Positions 17,303 to 25,956 of a DNA stretch of 64,000 bases are shown piece after piece (position 1 is the first letter of the stretch; each line of letters starts with the position of its first letter). This stretch comes from Paenibacillus lutrae (GTDB lineage: Bacteria; Bacillota; Bacilli; Paenibacillales; NBRC-103111). A program made the translations under genes and the position numbers. The stretch spans positions 34,438 through 98,437 of the forward strand of contig NZ_RHLK01000001.1 of NCBI RefSeq assembly GCF_009757775.1, in the 5' to 3' direction. Under the pieces are notes generated by a model that had not been told where the DNA came from, did no database searches, and saw only the letters and a program-made list of their open reading frames with translations.

Positions 17303-18094
17303 ATGAAACCATTGTTTCGACTTCTAACGGAACTCTCATCCCGCAAATGGATCTCCCGGATGACTGGTTCGTTTTCCAAATCCGCTGCCAGCCGTCCGCT
17401 CATCCCCTGGTTTGCCAAGACTTACGGTATTCCGGTCGAAGACGCAGAGAAGGCTGTTGCGGAATACGCTACCCTTAATGAATTTTTCACCCGCCGTCTG
17501 AAACCGGGACTGCGATTGATTGAACCTGATCCAAACGCGCTGGTCAGTCCGGTCGATGCCGTTATCACCGGTATGGGACCGGTGGATTCGGGCCAGATGC
17601 TTCAAGTGAAGGGGCAGGATTACACGATTGAGGAGCTGCTCAACCGTTCACCGCGCACCATCAACTATGACAGAGGCTTTTTCTTCGTGCTTTACTTGAG
17701 CCCGACCGACTATCACCGGATTCACTCACCGATTACAGGTGAGGTTCTTGAGAAAGAACACGTACCCGGCAAAGTATATCCCGTTAACGAATTCGGACTG
17801 CGCCATATGAAACGCGTTCTCAGCCGCAACGAACGCCTCATCACCGTCATGGAACATGACGCCGGAGAAGTTGCCGTCGTGAAGGTTGGCGCCATGAACG
17901 TAAGCAGCATCCAATACGTTGATGCGCTTCCTTCCAACCTGAAAGCCGGCGATGACCTTGCCTACTTCGAATTCGGCTCCACAGTCGTGCTCGTCACGGA
18001 GAACGATATCCTGACTCCGCGTACTGATCTCGCTGTCGGAAGCAAAGTGCGTATGGGAGAACGTCTGGGAACACTGAAGCGTCCGGGTCACTAA
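17303..18094 (+). CDS. psd: Phosphatidylserine decarboxylase proenzyme
   Basis: The 263-aa protein converts phosphatidylserine to phosphatidylethanolamine at the membrane. The self-cleavage motif appears as F224-G-S226-T in the C-terminal part; Ser226 would become the pyruvoyl group. Other family marks are SPVDAVITGMG near residue 75 and the catalytic-His region LSPTDYHRIHSPITG near residue 135. The motif is FGST rather than LGST, which is common in Gram-positive enzymes. AGGAG lies 14 bases before the ATG, a long spacing. The phosphatidylserine synthase gene is not adjacent; an MFS gene follows at 23 bp and is probably cotranscribed. Confidence 0.93.
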   Translation: MKPLFRLLTELSSRKWISRMTGSFSKSAASRPLIPWFAKTYGIPVEDAEKAVAEYATLNEFFTRRLKPGLRLIEPDPNALVSPVDAVITGMGPVDSGQMLQVKGQDYTIEELLNRSPRTINYDRGFFFVLYLSPTDYHRIHSPITGEVLEKEHVPGKVYPVNEFGLRHMKRVLSRNERLITVMEHDAGEVAVVKVGAMNVSSIQYVDALPSNLKAGDDLAYFEFGSTVVLVTENDILTPRTDLAVGSKVRMGERLGTLKRPGH

Positions 18095-18117
18095 GATTCG
18101 AAAGGAGTGCCGTCCCT

Positions 18118-19371
18118 ATGTCAATCCGTGGGGCTGTTAAAACCGGCACTATAAGGCCCTCAGCAGGAGTACCAGTGTCCAACCCGACCGTATACCGGGT
18201 GCTGTTCGCCATTAGCCTGGTCCATTTGTTCAATGACTCGATTCAGTCGGTCATTCCCGCTATTTATCCGATTCTCAAAGAAAGCATGCAGCTCAACTAT
18301 TCACAGATCGGCTGGATCTCGTTCTACTTTAACTTGACGGCATCGATTATGCAGCCGGTAATCGGCATTTACACAGACCGGAAGCCGAAGCCGTACATGC
18401 TGCCTCTGGGCATGGCCGCCACGTTCCTCGGCATGCTGCTGCTCGCTTACGCGCCGTCCTACGGCTTCGTTCTGCTCGCCGTATCGCTGGTCGGCCTCGG
18501 CTCGGCCGCGTTCCATCCGCAGGGCTCCAAGGTCGCGCATCTGGCTGCCGGATCACGCAAAGGACTCGCCCAGTCGATCTTCCAGGTCGGCGGCAACGCC
18601 GGCCAGTCGCTGGCTCCGCTGCTGACCAAGTGGATCTTCATCCCGCTCGGCCAGTTCGGCGCGATCTGGTTCACGCTCGTTGCAGGCGCCGCCATGCTCG
18701 TGCAGACCTACATCGCCTTCTGGTACCGGGGCCTGCTCTCAGCAGGCGCCACTACCGCCAAGAAGACGGTCCAGCGCACAATGGACCCGACCAAGCGGAA
18801 GCAGATCATCTCCGCTATTATTGTCCTTGTGTTCCTGGTCTTCGTCCGTTCCTGGTATTCCGCTGCCATGACCAGCTATTACGCGTTCTATTTGCGCGAT
18901 GTGGTCGGCACCACACTGGAACAAGCGCAAATTTATATTTTCTTGTTCCTTGCAGCCGGAGCACTCGGCACATTCTTCGGCGGTCCGCTTGCAGACCGGT
19001 TCGGCCAGAAAACGATCATTCTCGGCTCCATGCTGGGAGGCGCACCGCTGGCTGTACTAATCCCTTATGTAAGTTTGGAATGGGCAGCCATACTGCTGCC
19101 GCTGATCGGATTCATCGCCTTCTCCAGTTTCTCGGTCACGGTGGTGTACGCCCAGACCCTCATCCCCGGCAAAGTGGGCATGGTCTCCGGACTTATTACC
19201 GGATTCGCCTTCGGTATGGGCGGCTTGGGCGCACTCGTGCTGGGCAGTCTGATTGACATCTACGGCATCAGCCTCATTATGAAGCTCTCCGGCTACCTGC
19301 TCATTCTCGGCATTCTGACGCTGCTGCTCCCTTCGGACCGCAAGCTCAAAGAATGGTCGTCTGAAAACTAG
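18118..19371 (+). CDS. MFS exporter, fosmidomycin-resistance (Fsr) type
   Basis: The 417-aa protein has twelve predicted helices. The early stretch SLVHLFNDSIQSVIPAIYPI, the loop PVIGIYTDRKPKP, and GSAAFHPQGSKVAHLAAG are typical of the Fsr subgroup of major facilitator exporters. The second half starts after a basic loop around residue 215. AAAGGAG stands 11 bases before the ATG. Substrates of such proteins vary and cannot be named here; placement behind psd might hint at envelope stress, which is inference. The N-terminal 20 residues before the first helix are unusually long. Confidence 0.88.
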   Translation: MSIRGAVKTGTIRPSAGVPVSNPTVYRVLFAISLVHLFNDSIQSVIPAIYPILKESMQLNYSQIGWISFYFNLTASIMQPVIGIYTDRKPKPYMLPLGMAATFLGMLLLAYAPSYGFVLLAVSLVGLGSAAFHPQGSKVAHLAAGSRKGLAQSIFQVGGNAGQSLAPLLTKWIFIPLGQFGAIWFTLVAGAAMLVQTYIAFWYRGLLSAGATTAKKTVQRTMDPTKRKQIISAIIVLVFLVFVRSWYSAAMTSYYAFYLRDVVGTTLEQAQIYIFLFLAAGALGTFFGGPLADRFGQKTIILGSMLGGAPLAVLIPYVSLEWAAILLPLIGFIAFSSFSVTVVYAQTLIPGKVGMVSGLITGFAFGMGGLGALVLGSLIDIYGISLIMKLSGYLLILGILTLLLPSDRKLKEWSSEN

Positions 19372-19399
19372 CCTTTGCATTACGTATCAGTAAGACCAG

Positions 19400-19437
19400 A
19401 CAAGCCGGCGCAATTTTCCTGTGCCGGCTTGTTTTTT
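19400..19437 (+). terminator. Intrinsic terminator after psd-MFS unit
   Basis: ACAAGCCGGC pairs with GCCGGCTTGT around a 13-base loop and is followed by a T-run ending near 19437. Confidence 0.92.
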
Positions 19438-19487
19438 GCATGCAAAAATCACTATTGTTCCTCCTCTGTCCCCAATCCCGGATATAT

Positions 19488-19516
19488 TGTCCAACCTCTT
19501 CCTCATACACTAATCT
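19488..19516 (+). promoter_or_regulatory. Sigma-A promoter for the alpha/beta hydrolase at 19553
   Basis: TTGTCC and TAATCT are spaced by 17 bases, about 36 bp before the start codon, just upstream of the GGGAGGGA ribosome site. Confidence 0.45.
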
Positions 19517-19552
19517 CATCTGAATCTTACTACCTTAAGGGAGGGATCAAGA

Positions 19553-20377
19553 ATGGGGTTTTACATACCGGTGGAACGGGGCGTTAATATTTATGTCGAA
19601 GATTTGAATCCGGGCGGAGCACAGACCGCTTTGTTCATTCACGGGTGGCCGCTCAATCACCTGATGTATGAATATCAACTCAATCAGCTCCCCAAAGCGG
19701 GAATACGCTGCGTTGCCATCGACCTTCGCGGTTTCGGCAAATCCGACAAACCTTGGGAGGGCTACTCTTACAACCGGCTCGCAGACGATCTGCGAATAGT
19801 GATTGACACCCTCCAGCTGGACAAAGTCACGCTGGTCGGATTTTCCGTAGGAGGCGCGATCGCCATCCGGTATATGGCCAAACACGCGGGACACCGGGTT
19901 GAGAGGCTTGCTCTGCTTGGAGCGGCCGCCCCTTCTTTTACACAAAAGCCGGGCTTTCCCCACGGCATGAACCCGGATGAAGTTAACCTGCTTATTCAGG
20001 CCTCTTATACGGATCGTCCGCAAATGATCAAGGACTTCGGGAGCCGTTTTTTTGCACGCTATATATCTGTGCCTCTAGAGAACTGGTTCCATAGTCTGGG
20101 CCTTGAGGCATCCGGCCATGCAACGGCTATGGTGGCAGCTTCGCTGCGTGATGAAGACCTGCGGCACGACTTATCGAGGATTGCAATTCCAACCATTATT
20201 TTACACGGCCTGCAGGATCAGATCTGTCCTTTTCCTCTAGCGGAGGCTACCCGGGACGGAATCAAAAATTCACAGCTTATTCCTTTCCAGTACAGCGGTC
20301 ATGGCTTGTTTTACTGCGAGGTCGGCAAGGTTAACAAGGAACTGATCCGGTTTATAACGATGCAAGCGGGAAAATAA
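19553..20377 (+). CDS. Alpha/beta hydrolase (esterase/haloperoxidase-like)
   Basis: The 274-aa protein begins with a strand pair MGFYIPVERGVNIYVED and the oxyanion motif HGWPLNH near residue 30. The nucleophile elbow is G96-F-S98-V-G. An acidic residue sits in HGLQDQICPF near residue 222, and a catalytic His in YSGHGLFY near 250, giving a full triad. DLRGFGKSDKPWEGY resembles the cofactor-free haloperoxidase/arylesterase branch. It has no signal peptide. AAGGGAGGG precedes the ATG. It appears monocistronic and its substrate is unknown. Confidence 0.85.
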   Translation: MGFYIPVERGVNIYVEDLNPGGAQTALFIHGWPLNHLMYEYQLNQLPKAGIRCVAIDLRGFGKSDKPWEGYSYNRLADDLRIVIDTLQLDKVTLVGFSVGGAIAIRYMAKHAGHRVERLALLGAAAPSFTQKPGFPHGMNPDEVNLLIQASYTDRPQMIKDFGSRFFARYISVPLENWFHSLGLEASGHATAMVAASLRDEDLRHDLSRIAIPTIILHGLQDQICPFPLAEATRDGIKNSQLIPFQYSGHGLFYCEVGKVNKELIRFITMQAGK

Positions 20378-20428
20378 TATTTTTCCATTATATAGGAACT
20401 TTCCGGATGTTTTAGGATTCCGTTCTCA

Positions 20429-20457
20429 TTGTCAAACCTCGCCTTGCCTGCTATACT
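20429..20457 (+). promoter_or_regulatory. Sigma-A promoter for the racemase-like gene
   Basis: TTGTCA and TATACT are separated by exactly 17 bases, ending 33 bp before the proposed GTG start. Confidence 0.65.
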
Positions 20458-20490
20458 TCATAGACAACTTTCAAGGACGGGGTGTCTTAC

Positions 20491-21174
20491 GTGATCAGAA
20501 TCGGTTGTTTTCATGCCCATTATTCAAATATTGAATACATTGATAAAGCGCTCAGCTCTTTTAATGTAGAACTGGTCCATTTCGTAGATCCTGGACTGGA
20601 CCGGATTAAACAAGATGCCGACTTCTCCGAAGAGTTAATCCAGGACAAAATAAAGGCAGCCTTGGATTGGATCTCCCGCTGCCATGTGGATGCTATTTTA
20701 ATTACGTGTACGTTTTTCACATCGAATTTGCCTGAATCTCTTCCTTACGGAATTCCTGTGATTAAAATCGATGATCCATTGTTCCACAAAATGTGCCAGC
20801 TTGACCGGCCGACCACACTAGTATTCACCAATCCGGATACAGTCGAGGGGACGATGCGCCAGCTGACTGCCTATGCGGATAAAGCGGGCAAAGAGATCAG
20901 CGTTAACCCCGTTCTTCTCGAGAACACCTTCCCGCTCCTTATGCAGGGCAAGAAGAACGATTACATTGATACGGTCGCACGGGGACTCACTCACATGCTC
21001 GAAGAAAATCCGCGTCAGCTGGTCTTTACCGCCCAGTTATCCATGGTGCCGGCTGCACAGCGCGCTTCCAAGGATCAGGATTTCTTTATCGGCAATCATC
21101 TTGATTCCTTATCTTCCTACCTCAAAGAAGTCCTCAATCTCACGCCTGTCAACGCTTCTCGTAATACCCGCTAA
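20491..21174 (+). CDS. Asp/Glu racemase-like protein
   Basis: The product has about 227 aa. The fold suggested by VIRIGCFHAHYSN at the start, CHVDAILITCTFF in the middle and GIPVIKIDDPLFHKM is that of the aspartate/glutamate racemase superfamily. Cys residues near positions 6 and 75 could be the two-base pair of such enzymes, but spacing is not canonical. The GTG at 20491 with GGGGTG six bases before is preferred over a GTG three codons earlier. Its 3' end overlaps the convergent enolase-superfamily gene by 26 bp. Activity and substrate are not established; it may not be a racemase. Confidence 0.7.
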   Translation: MIRIGCFHAHYSNIEYIDKALSSFNVELVHFVDPGLDRIKQDADFSEELIQDKIKAALDWISRCHVDAILITCTFFTSNLPESLPYGIPVIKIDDPLFHKMCQLDRPTTLVFTNPDTVEGTMRQLTAYADKAGKEISVNPVLLENTFPLLMQGKKNDYIDTVARGLTHMLEENPRQLVFTAQLSMVPAAQRASKDQDFFIGNHLDSLSSYLKEVLNLTPVNASRNTR

Positions 21175-22489
21175 GTTCAAAGACACCACCGCTTCTCTTA
21201 TAAAAGGCTTCATCCAGCAGGAACCGGCCGCTTTCAGGGATTGTCCAGGCAGCGCCGGCAGCTGGATGATAGCTCTCCAGGCGGTCCCAGCCGCTGTAGT
21301 TCTGCCGGCCGTTTGATTCCATGAGACTGTGACTCATACCCGGCAGAGGCTTCAGATGCGCTGCAAGCACGCGCGTCCATTCTACCAGCAGCGGGTTAGC
21401 CGTCAAATCGGCGCAGAAGCAGGGCACTCCCCGTTCTGCTGCAAGCGCTGCCACCTGGATGCTGAGGCTCATCGACTTGGCCGCCGGTTTCAGGGCGATC
21501 GCGCCGTATCCGAGGTCCATGTAGTGCCGTGCGTCCTCTTCGGACTGGATACTCTCATCGGCTGCTATACACGCCGGCACATCATCCACCGCGATTTCCC
21601 CGCCGCTCAGGAACGGCTCTTCGACCAGCACAACCTTCGGCAGTGAACCGCTGCGTCCCGCATCCTCCAACAGCCGCAGCAGATCATCCTTAGCTTCGTA
21701 ACGACCGTTAAGGTCGAGGTAATAGCGGATAGGCTCACGCATGTTTGCCTGGCTCTCCCAAGCGGTAACCAGCTTATGAATATGACGGAAACGCTGCATA
21801 TCCCAGTTCAGCATATCTTCACTGCCGGATGACCCTCCCGGTGCAGAGCCCAGCTTGATCTTAAGCACGGAATACCCGTCCGTGAGTAAATCCGTGATTT
21901 CCTCGTCACTCGTACCGTAAGCAACTACAGGGACAGTCATGACAGCCGGGGCACCCGGTTTAAGGATGGACGTGCAGGGCTCAGGCAGCAGATCAACGAA
22001 GCGGGAAGTCCCCTTCTCGCGCGCGTACAGCACCCAGGCTGCAAAATCAATCGCTGCAAGCGCATTCAAAATAAAGGTCGGACGAACGGATTCGAACCCT
22101 CTGCCAGCGAACCAGCTATCCGCTCCCAGCGAGCGAAGCTGTCCGAACAAATCCAACGGATGCTCGAATGTGACGCCTTCCAGACGGGAAGCTGCTTCCC
22201 GGGTCCACTCCATCATCAGTTTATTGGCATCCTGCTCACCCAGAGTCCCCATCAAATGGGTGTCAGACCAGAGCGGACTTTGAACGCCAACCCCTATCCC
22301 CCTGTGCCCTTTGTCGCCTTGCAGCTTAACGATAGGCTGCCAAAGCTCGGTTAGCTGCCCCCCCTTGAATCCAAACGGATGAAGCAGTGGTTCCCTGTCC
22401 ATCTGTACATTTACACCTGTAATAGTAGGCAATCTGTGCACCTCATTTTCCAATCCTGATTCCCGGATATTAGTTCCACCGGTACCCAT
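21149..22489 (-). CDS. Enolase-superfamily enzyme (muconate-lactonizing/epimerase type)
   Basis: The 446-aa protein carries the metal-dependent abstraction set of the mandelate racemase/MLE group: a K-x-K pair in VLKIKLG near residue 207, metal ligands in YLDLNGR, VEEPF and AADES, and a final base Lys in ALKPAAK near residue 342. The N-terminal capping domain shows PFGFKGGQ. Members epimerise dipeptides, dehydrate sugar acids or make o-succinylbenzoate; none can be chosen here. A roughly 25-residue Gly/Ser-rich loop follows the KxK motif and looks like an insertion. The ribosome site before the ATG is weak, so the start is uncertain. Confidence 0.78.
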   Translation of the reverse strand: MGTGGTNIRESGLENEVHRLPTITGVNVQMDREPLLHPFGFKGGQLTELWQPIVKLQGDKGHRGIGVGVQSPLWSDTHLMGTLGEQDANKLMMEWTREAASRLEGVTFEHPLDLFGQLRSLGADSWFAGRGFESVRPTFILNALAAIDFAAWVLYAREKGTSRFVDLLPEPCTSILKPGAPAVMTVPVVAYGTSDEEITDLLTDGYSVLKIKLGSAPGGSSGSEDMLNWDMQRFRHIHKLVTAWESQANMREPIRYYLDLNGRYEAKDDLLRLLEDAGRSGSLPKVVLVEEPFLSGGEIAVDDVPACIAADESIQSEEDARHYMDLGYGAIALKPAAKSMSLSIQVAALAAERGVPCFCADLTANPLLVEWTRVLAAHLKPLPGMSHSLMESNGRQNYSGWDRLESYHPAAGAAWTIPESGRFLLDEAFYKRSGGVFELSGYYEKR

Positions 22490-22593
22490 ATCTTAGGAAT
22501 CCCACATCCGATTTGTCAACAGCCTACGATTTATCGTAACTTTATAGACAAAGGAACGTATCTTTATCAACACAACCAAAGGAGCTGACATGC

Positions 22594-22854
22594 ATGCAGC
22601 TTACTGCCAAACAACAGTATCTTCTGCTCGGAGGGTTCGCTCTGCTTTTCACCATTCTTTTCGGCGTAGCAAGCATCATGAACATGCCAGAGGTTTATAT
22701 GCGCAAGACAGGAGTGGTTGGAGGGTATGTCGATCACGATCTGCTGTTCAGGAAGTATTTAATTTGCGGGCTTATTAGTTTGGGCATGACGGTTTTCTAT
22801 GGAATACTGCTTCTTATTGAAAGCCAGGCCGTTGTCTTCGAAGAGGCAGAATAA
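22594..22854 (+). CDS. Small two-helix membrane protein, unknown function
   Basis: The 86-aa product has two hydrophobic helices (about residues 9-29 and 55-77) linked by a hydrophilic loop with MPEVYMRKTG. SD AAAGGAG is well placed before the ATG. I do not recognise the family. It lies between divergent and convergent neighbours and seems monocistronic. Confidence 0.7.
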   Translation: MQLTAKQQYLLLGGFALLFTILFGVASIMNMPEVYMRKTGVVGGYVDHDLLFRKYLICGLISLGMTVFYGILLLIESQAVVFEEAE

Positions 22855-22940
22855 TAACGGGGTGAGGGCACGTTCCGCTTACCTCTTAGCCCCTCATCCC
22901 AATTCACTTGAAGCGTAGCTGTGGAGTTGTTTTTAAGCGC

Positions 22941-23108
22941 GTGGTTATATGCGCGAGGTTTTTTGCATGAGATTTTATAGATGTGGTATTATGCGTGAGG
23001 TCTCATACACGAGGTTACATGTACGAGGTTTCATGCGTAAGGTCTCATACACGAGGTCTCATGTACGAGGTCTCATGTACGAGGTCTCATGCGTGAGGTT
23101 TCACGCGC
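22941..23108. repeat. Twelve tandem 14-bp units, consensus GAGGTCTCATGTAC
   Basis: Twelve consecutive 14-bp units can be aligned without gaps. The first four are degenerate; units five to twelve differ mainly in the last four bases (TACAC, TGTAC, TGCGT). The tract ends inside the stop codon region of the convergent gene at 23101. No spacer structure is present, so it is not a CRISPR array. Confidence 0.9.
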
Positions 23109-23781
23109 GGGTACCTTCCAAGCTTTCCCCGGCAGTCTCCACCAGCTCATTCATTCCCTGAGGCCGTGGTTCTTCCGCCTTCCGAATCACTTCCAGCGAT
23201 ACGAGCAATCTGGCGATTGGAGTTGTGGTTATCCGCACTGTATCCCCGGTGTGCAAGCTAAAGCCGTTATGAGCCGTTTCTTGCCGGTGAAGCCGGTAAT
23301 TCAACGTGCTGCCGTCTTCTTTAACTACATGCAGCCTCAAGCCGTCATAGGACCCAACGACCGCTTCATACGGCTCCTTGCTCGGCGTCATCATATCCAG
23401 AACAATGGCGCCTGTAACGATGACAGACAAGATCGTGGTCAGAGTTCCTGTGACGAATAAGGGTACAGCAGTCGCACCCCCGCCAATCAGCAGCAGTACC
23501 GATAGAAATAACCCGAACATGGCATTTCCAAACGACAACATGAGGGGATGCCGCACTTTTACCTTGTGCAAGTTGAATGTCTCCTTTCCCTTCCTCCATT
23601 CATTCTTCCAATCAATCAGACCCGGCTCCGTAAGACCACAGGTCCGGTTACTCCAGTCCTCATTTAAATCGAATCGAACATTCTTTTTCCAGTTTAACGG
23701 ATACTTTATGGAAAATACATACAAATCCGAGATTTTGAGTAGTACTACTTTCTGAATCCCTCTCGTCCAAACCTTCTCCAC
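23101..23781 (-). CDS. Hypothetical membrane protein
   Basis: The protein of about 226 aa has a hydrophilic N-terminal part (residues 1-78), two adjacent hydrophobic helices at roughly 80-130, and a C-terminal soluble domain with EAVVGSYDGLRLHVVKEDGS and a short beta-rich pattern (HTGDTVRITTTPIARLLVSL). The GTG start behind AGGAGG is preferred to an upstream TTG without a site. No family is recognised. The 14-bp repeat tract abuts its 3' end and could be degraded coding sequence or a spacer. Confidence 0.65.
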   Translation of the reverse strand: MEKVWTRGIQKVVLLKISDLYVFSIKYPLNWKKNVRFDLNEDWSNRTCGLTEPGLIDWKNEWRKGKETFNLHKVKVRHPLMLSFGNAMFGLFLSVLLLIGGGATAVPLFVTGTLTTILSVIVTGAIVLDMMTPSKEPYEAVVGSYDGLRLHVVKEDGSTLNYRLHRQETAHNGFSLHTGDTVRITTTPIARLLVSLEVIRKAEEPRPQGMNELVETAGESLEGTRA

Positions 23782-23797
23782 CTGCCCTCCTATGTGC

Positions 23798-23830
23798 AAA
23801 AAAACCTCCGCACCTTAAGGCGCGAAGGTT
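23798..23830 (-). terminator. Intrinsic terminator after the fRMsr gene
   Basis: On the minus strand AACCTTCGCGCC pairs with GGTGCGGAGGTT (one mismatch) around TTAA, followed by T7. Confidence 0.88.
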
Positions 23831-23838
23831 TAATGATC

Positions 23839-24318
23839 TTACAGCTGAGCGGTCAGCTCCGCAACGAATCTCTCCAGCATGCTGCGGTCCACGGAATCGA
23901 ACCGGGCCAGCTGAGGGCTGTCGATGTCAAGAACACCGAGCAGCTCATCGTCCTTCACGATCGGCACGACGATCTCTGACCGGGAAGCAGCATCACAGGC
24001 GATATGGCCCGGGAACTGCTCCACGTCTTCGATCACCAGCGTCTCGCGGCGCTCGGCAGCCGTTCCGCATACGCCTCTGCCGAGGGGAATGCGGACGCAG
24101 GCCGGCAGGCCCTGGAAGGGTCCGAGCACGAGCTGCTCCCCTTCCAGCAAATAAAAACCAACCCAATTTATATCGCGGAGAAATTGGCCGAGCAGCGCCG
24201 AAGCGTTCGCCAAGTTCGCTGTGCGGCTCGTCTCTCCGTCAATGAGTGCTTTCAACTGCGCGATGACCAGATGATACTGCTCTTCGCGGGTTCCTTCATA
24301 AGTTGCGGTTTGAAACAA
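23839..24318 (-). CDS. Free methionine-(R)-sulfoxide reductase, GAF domain
   Basis: The 159-aa protein is a single GAF domain. Cys74, Cys84 and Cys108 are spaced by 10 and 24 residues, the same spacing as the catalytic trio of fRMsr enzymes (E. coli YebR, Bacillus YtsP). Motifs include NWVGFYLLEG and RGVCGTAA. It reduces free methionine-R-sulfoxide in the cytosol using thioredoxin. A TTG is the only plausible start in frame near the N-terminal conserved region, with a poor ribosome site. It lies 42 bp after the malic enzyme gene on the same strand. Confidence 0.92.
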   Translation of the reverse strand: MFQTATYEGTREEQYHLVIAQLKALIDGETSRTANLANASALLGQFLRDINWVGFYLLEGEQLVLGPFQGLPACVRIPLGRGVCGTAAERRETLVIEDVEQFPGHIACDAASRSEIVVPIVKDDELLGVLDIDSPQLARFDSVDRSMLERFVAELTAQL

Positions 24319-24360
24319 GAGGATCGCCTGCTTTCGGATGAACTTTGAATCTGGTACTAA

Positions 24361-25830
24361 TTATAGCATACCCGATTCCCCGCCGGCCGGCTTATCTCCA
24401 ATCTCCTCTTCGCCGCGGATATCGGCGCTTTTACGGCGGGCGACTCCCGTCTCGAAAGCAGCCGCTATTACGGCTTCGCGTACTTTCTTGGCTACGTTCG
24501 TATTGAATACGCTCGGTATGATGTAGAATTCGTTCAGCTCATCGTCCGAAACGACCGAAGCGATCGCTTTGGCCGCAGCCAGCTTCATCTGCTCATTCAC
24601 CCGCGACGCGCGGCAGTCCAGCAAACCGCGGAAGAGACCCGGGAAGCAGAGTACGTTATTGATCTGGTTCGGATAATCGGAGCGTCCCGTCGCCATTACC
24701 CTTACGTAAGGTTCTGCTTCCTCGGGAGAGATTTCCGGCGTCGGGTTCGCCATAGCAAAGACGATCGGATCTGCAGCCATGCTGCGAATATCGTCCACTT
24801 TCAGGACACCCGGACCGGACAGCCCGATGAAGATATCCGCATTCACGATAACTTCGGAGAGCTCACCTTTCTCCCCATGAGGATTCGTGTGCCCGGCATA
24901 CCAGTTCCACGGCTCGTAAGGATACTCTTCTCCGCGGACCAGTGCTCCTATCCGATCCACGCCGATCACATTCTTCACTCCGGCCGCAAGGAGAATCTTG
25001 GTGCAAGCGATCCCTGCGGCTCCGATGCCGCAGACGACCACCTTGCAATCCTCCAGCTTCTTCCCGGCAACTTTGACCGCGTTTAGAATTCCGGCGAGCA
25101 GGACGACCGCCGTGCCATGCTGATCATCATGGAAAACCGGAATATCGAGCTCTTCAATTAACCTTTGTTCAATTTCAAAGCAGCGAGGAGACGAGATATC
25201 TTCCAAATTGATACCGCCGAACCCCGGTGCAATCGCTTTCACAATAGAAATGATTTCTTCCGTATCCTGTGTGTTGAGACAGATCGGAAAAGCGTCCACC
25301 CCAGCCAATTGCTTGAATAGCATAGCTTTACCTTCCATCACCGGCATAGCGGCTTCAGGTCCGATATTCCCCAGACCCAGCACAGCGGTTCCATCCGATA
25401 CAACCGCTACCGTATTTCTTTTGATAGTGAGAGAATAAGCCTTGGAAGGATCTTCATGAATAGCCATGCACACATTCGCGACTCCAGGCGTGTATACACG
25501 GGACAGATCATCGCGGTTTTTGATCGGTATTTTGGGCGTGGTCTCGATTTTACCGCCCAGATGCAGCAGGAATGTCTGATCGGACACGTTAACTACCTTC
25601 ACACCGTCCAGCGCGTTCAACGCCTTGATGATCGCGTCGTGCTGAGTCTGGTCGCTTACATTAACGGTTACATCCCGGACCGTAGTCGTCTTCGTGGACC
25701 GGTTTACGTCGATTGCCACTACATCTCCGCCTGCATCGCCTATCGTGGTTGCAATTTGCCCAAAATTCGTACGTTCTTTGACGATTTCAAGACGCAAAAT
25801 AATACTGGTGCCTCCAATAAAACCTGCCAT
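24361..25830 (-). CDS. NAD(P)-dependent malic enzyme with N-terminal ACT domain
   Basis: The 489-aa enzyme decarboxylates malate to pyruvate. Residues 1-85 form an ACT-like regulatory domain (LRLEIVKERTNFGQIATTIG). The malic domain shows SRVYTPGVANVCMAI, DGTAVLGLGNIGPEAAMPVM, the metal-site DIPVFHDDQHGTAVV, and the cofactor loop VVCGIGAAGIACTK. The C terminus is about 20 residues longer than usual and polar. TAGGAG precedes the ATG. An ACT domain suggests allosteric control by an amino acid, which is inference. Cofactor preference cannot be decided. Confidence 0.93.
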   Translation of the reverse strand: MAGFIGGTSIILRLEIVKERTNFGQIATTIGDAGGDVVAIDVNRSTKTTTVRDVTVNVSDQTQHDAIIKALNALDGVKVVNVSDQTFLLHLGGKIETTPKIPIKNRDDLSRVYTPGVANVCMAIHEDPSKAYSLTIKRNTVAVVSDGTAVLGLGNIGPEAAMPVMEGKAMLFKQLAGVDAFPICLNTQDTEEIISIVKAIAPGFGGINLEDISSPRCFEIEQRLIEELDIPVFHDDQHGTAVVLLAGILNAVKVAGKKLEDCKVVVCGIGAAGIACTKILLAAGVKNVIGVDRIGALVRGEEYPYEPWNWYAGHTNPHGEKGELSEVIVNADIFIGLSGPGVLKVDDIRSMAADPIVFAMANPTPEISPEEAEPYVRVMATGRSDYPNQINNVLCFPGLFRGLLDCRASRVNEQMKLAAAKAIASVVSDDELNEFYIIPSVFNTNVAKKVREAVIAAAFETGVARRKSADIRGEEEIGDKPAGGESGML

Positions 25831-25956
25831 AATCGTATCACTCCTACGGTAGTTTCTTTTAGACTAAACCATAATCGACAAGACCCTGCAGGCCTGTCTC
25901 TATTTCTCATCATAGCATAATTTAGAAGAGATTCCTTCCGGCTTACCTTTCTGTTC

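Noticed and set aside
22949..23161. 70-codon frame with repeated MREVSYTR across the 14-bp repeats
   Set aside because: The period is not a multiple of three, and the frame arises from lack of stops in the repeat. No ribosome site.
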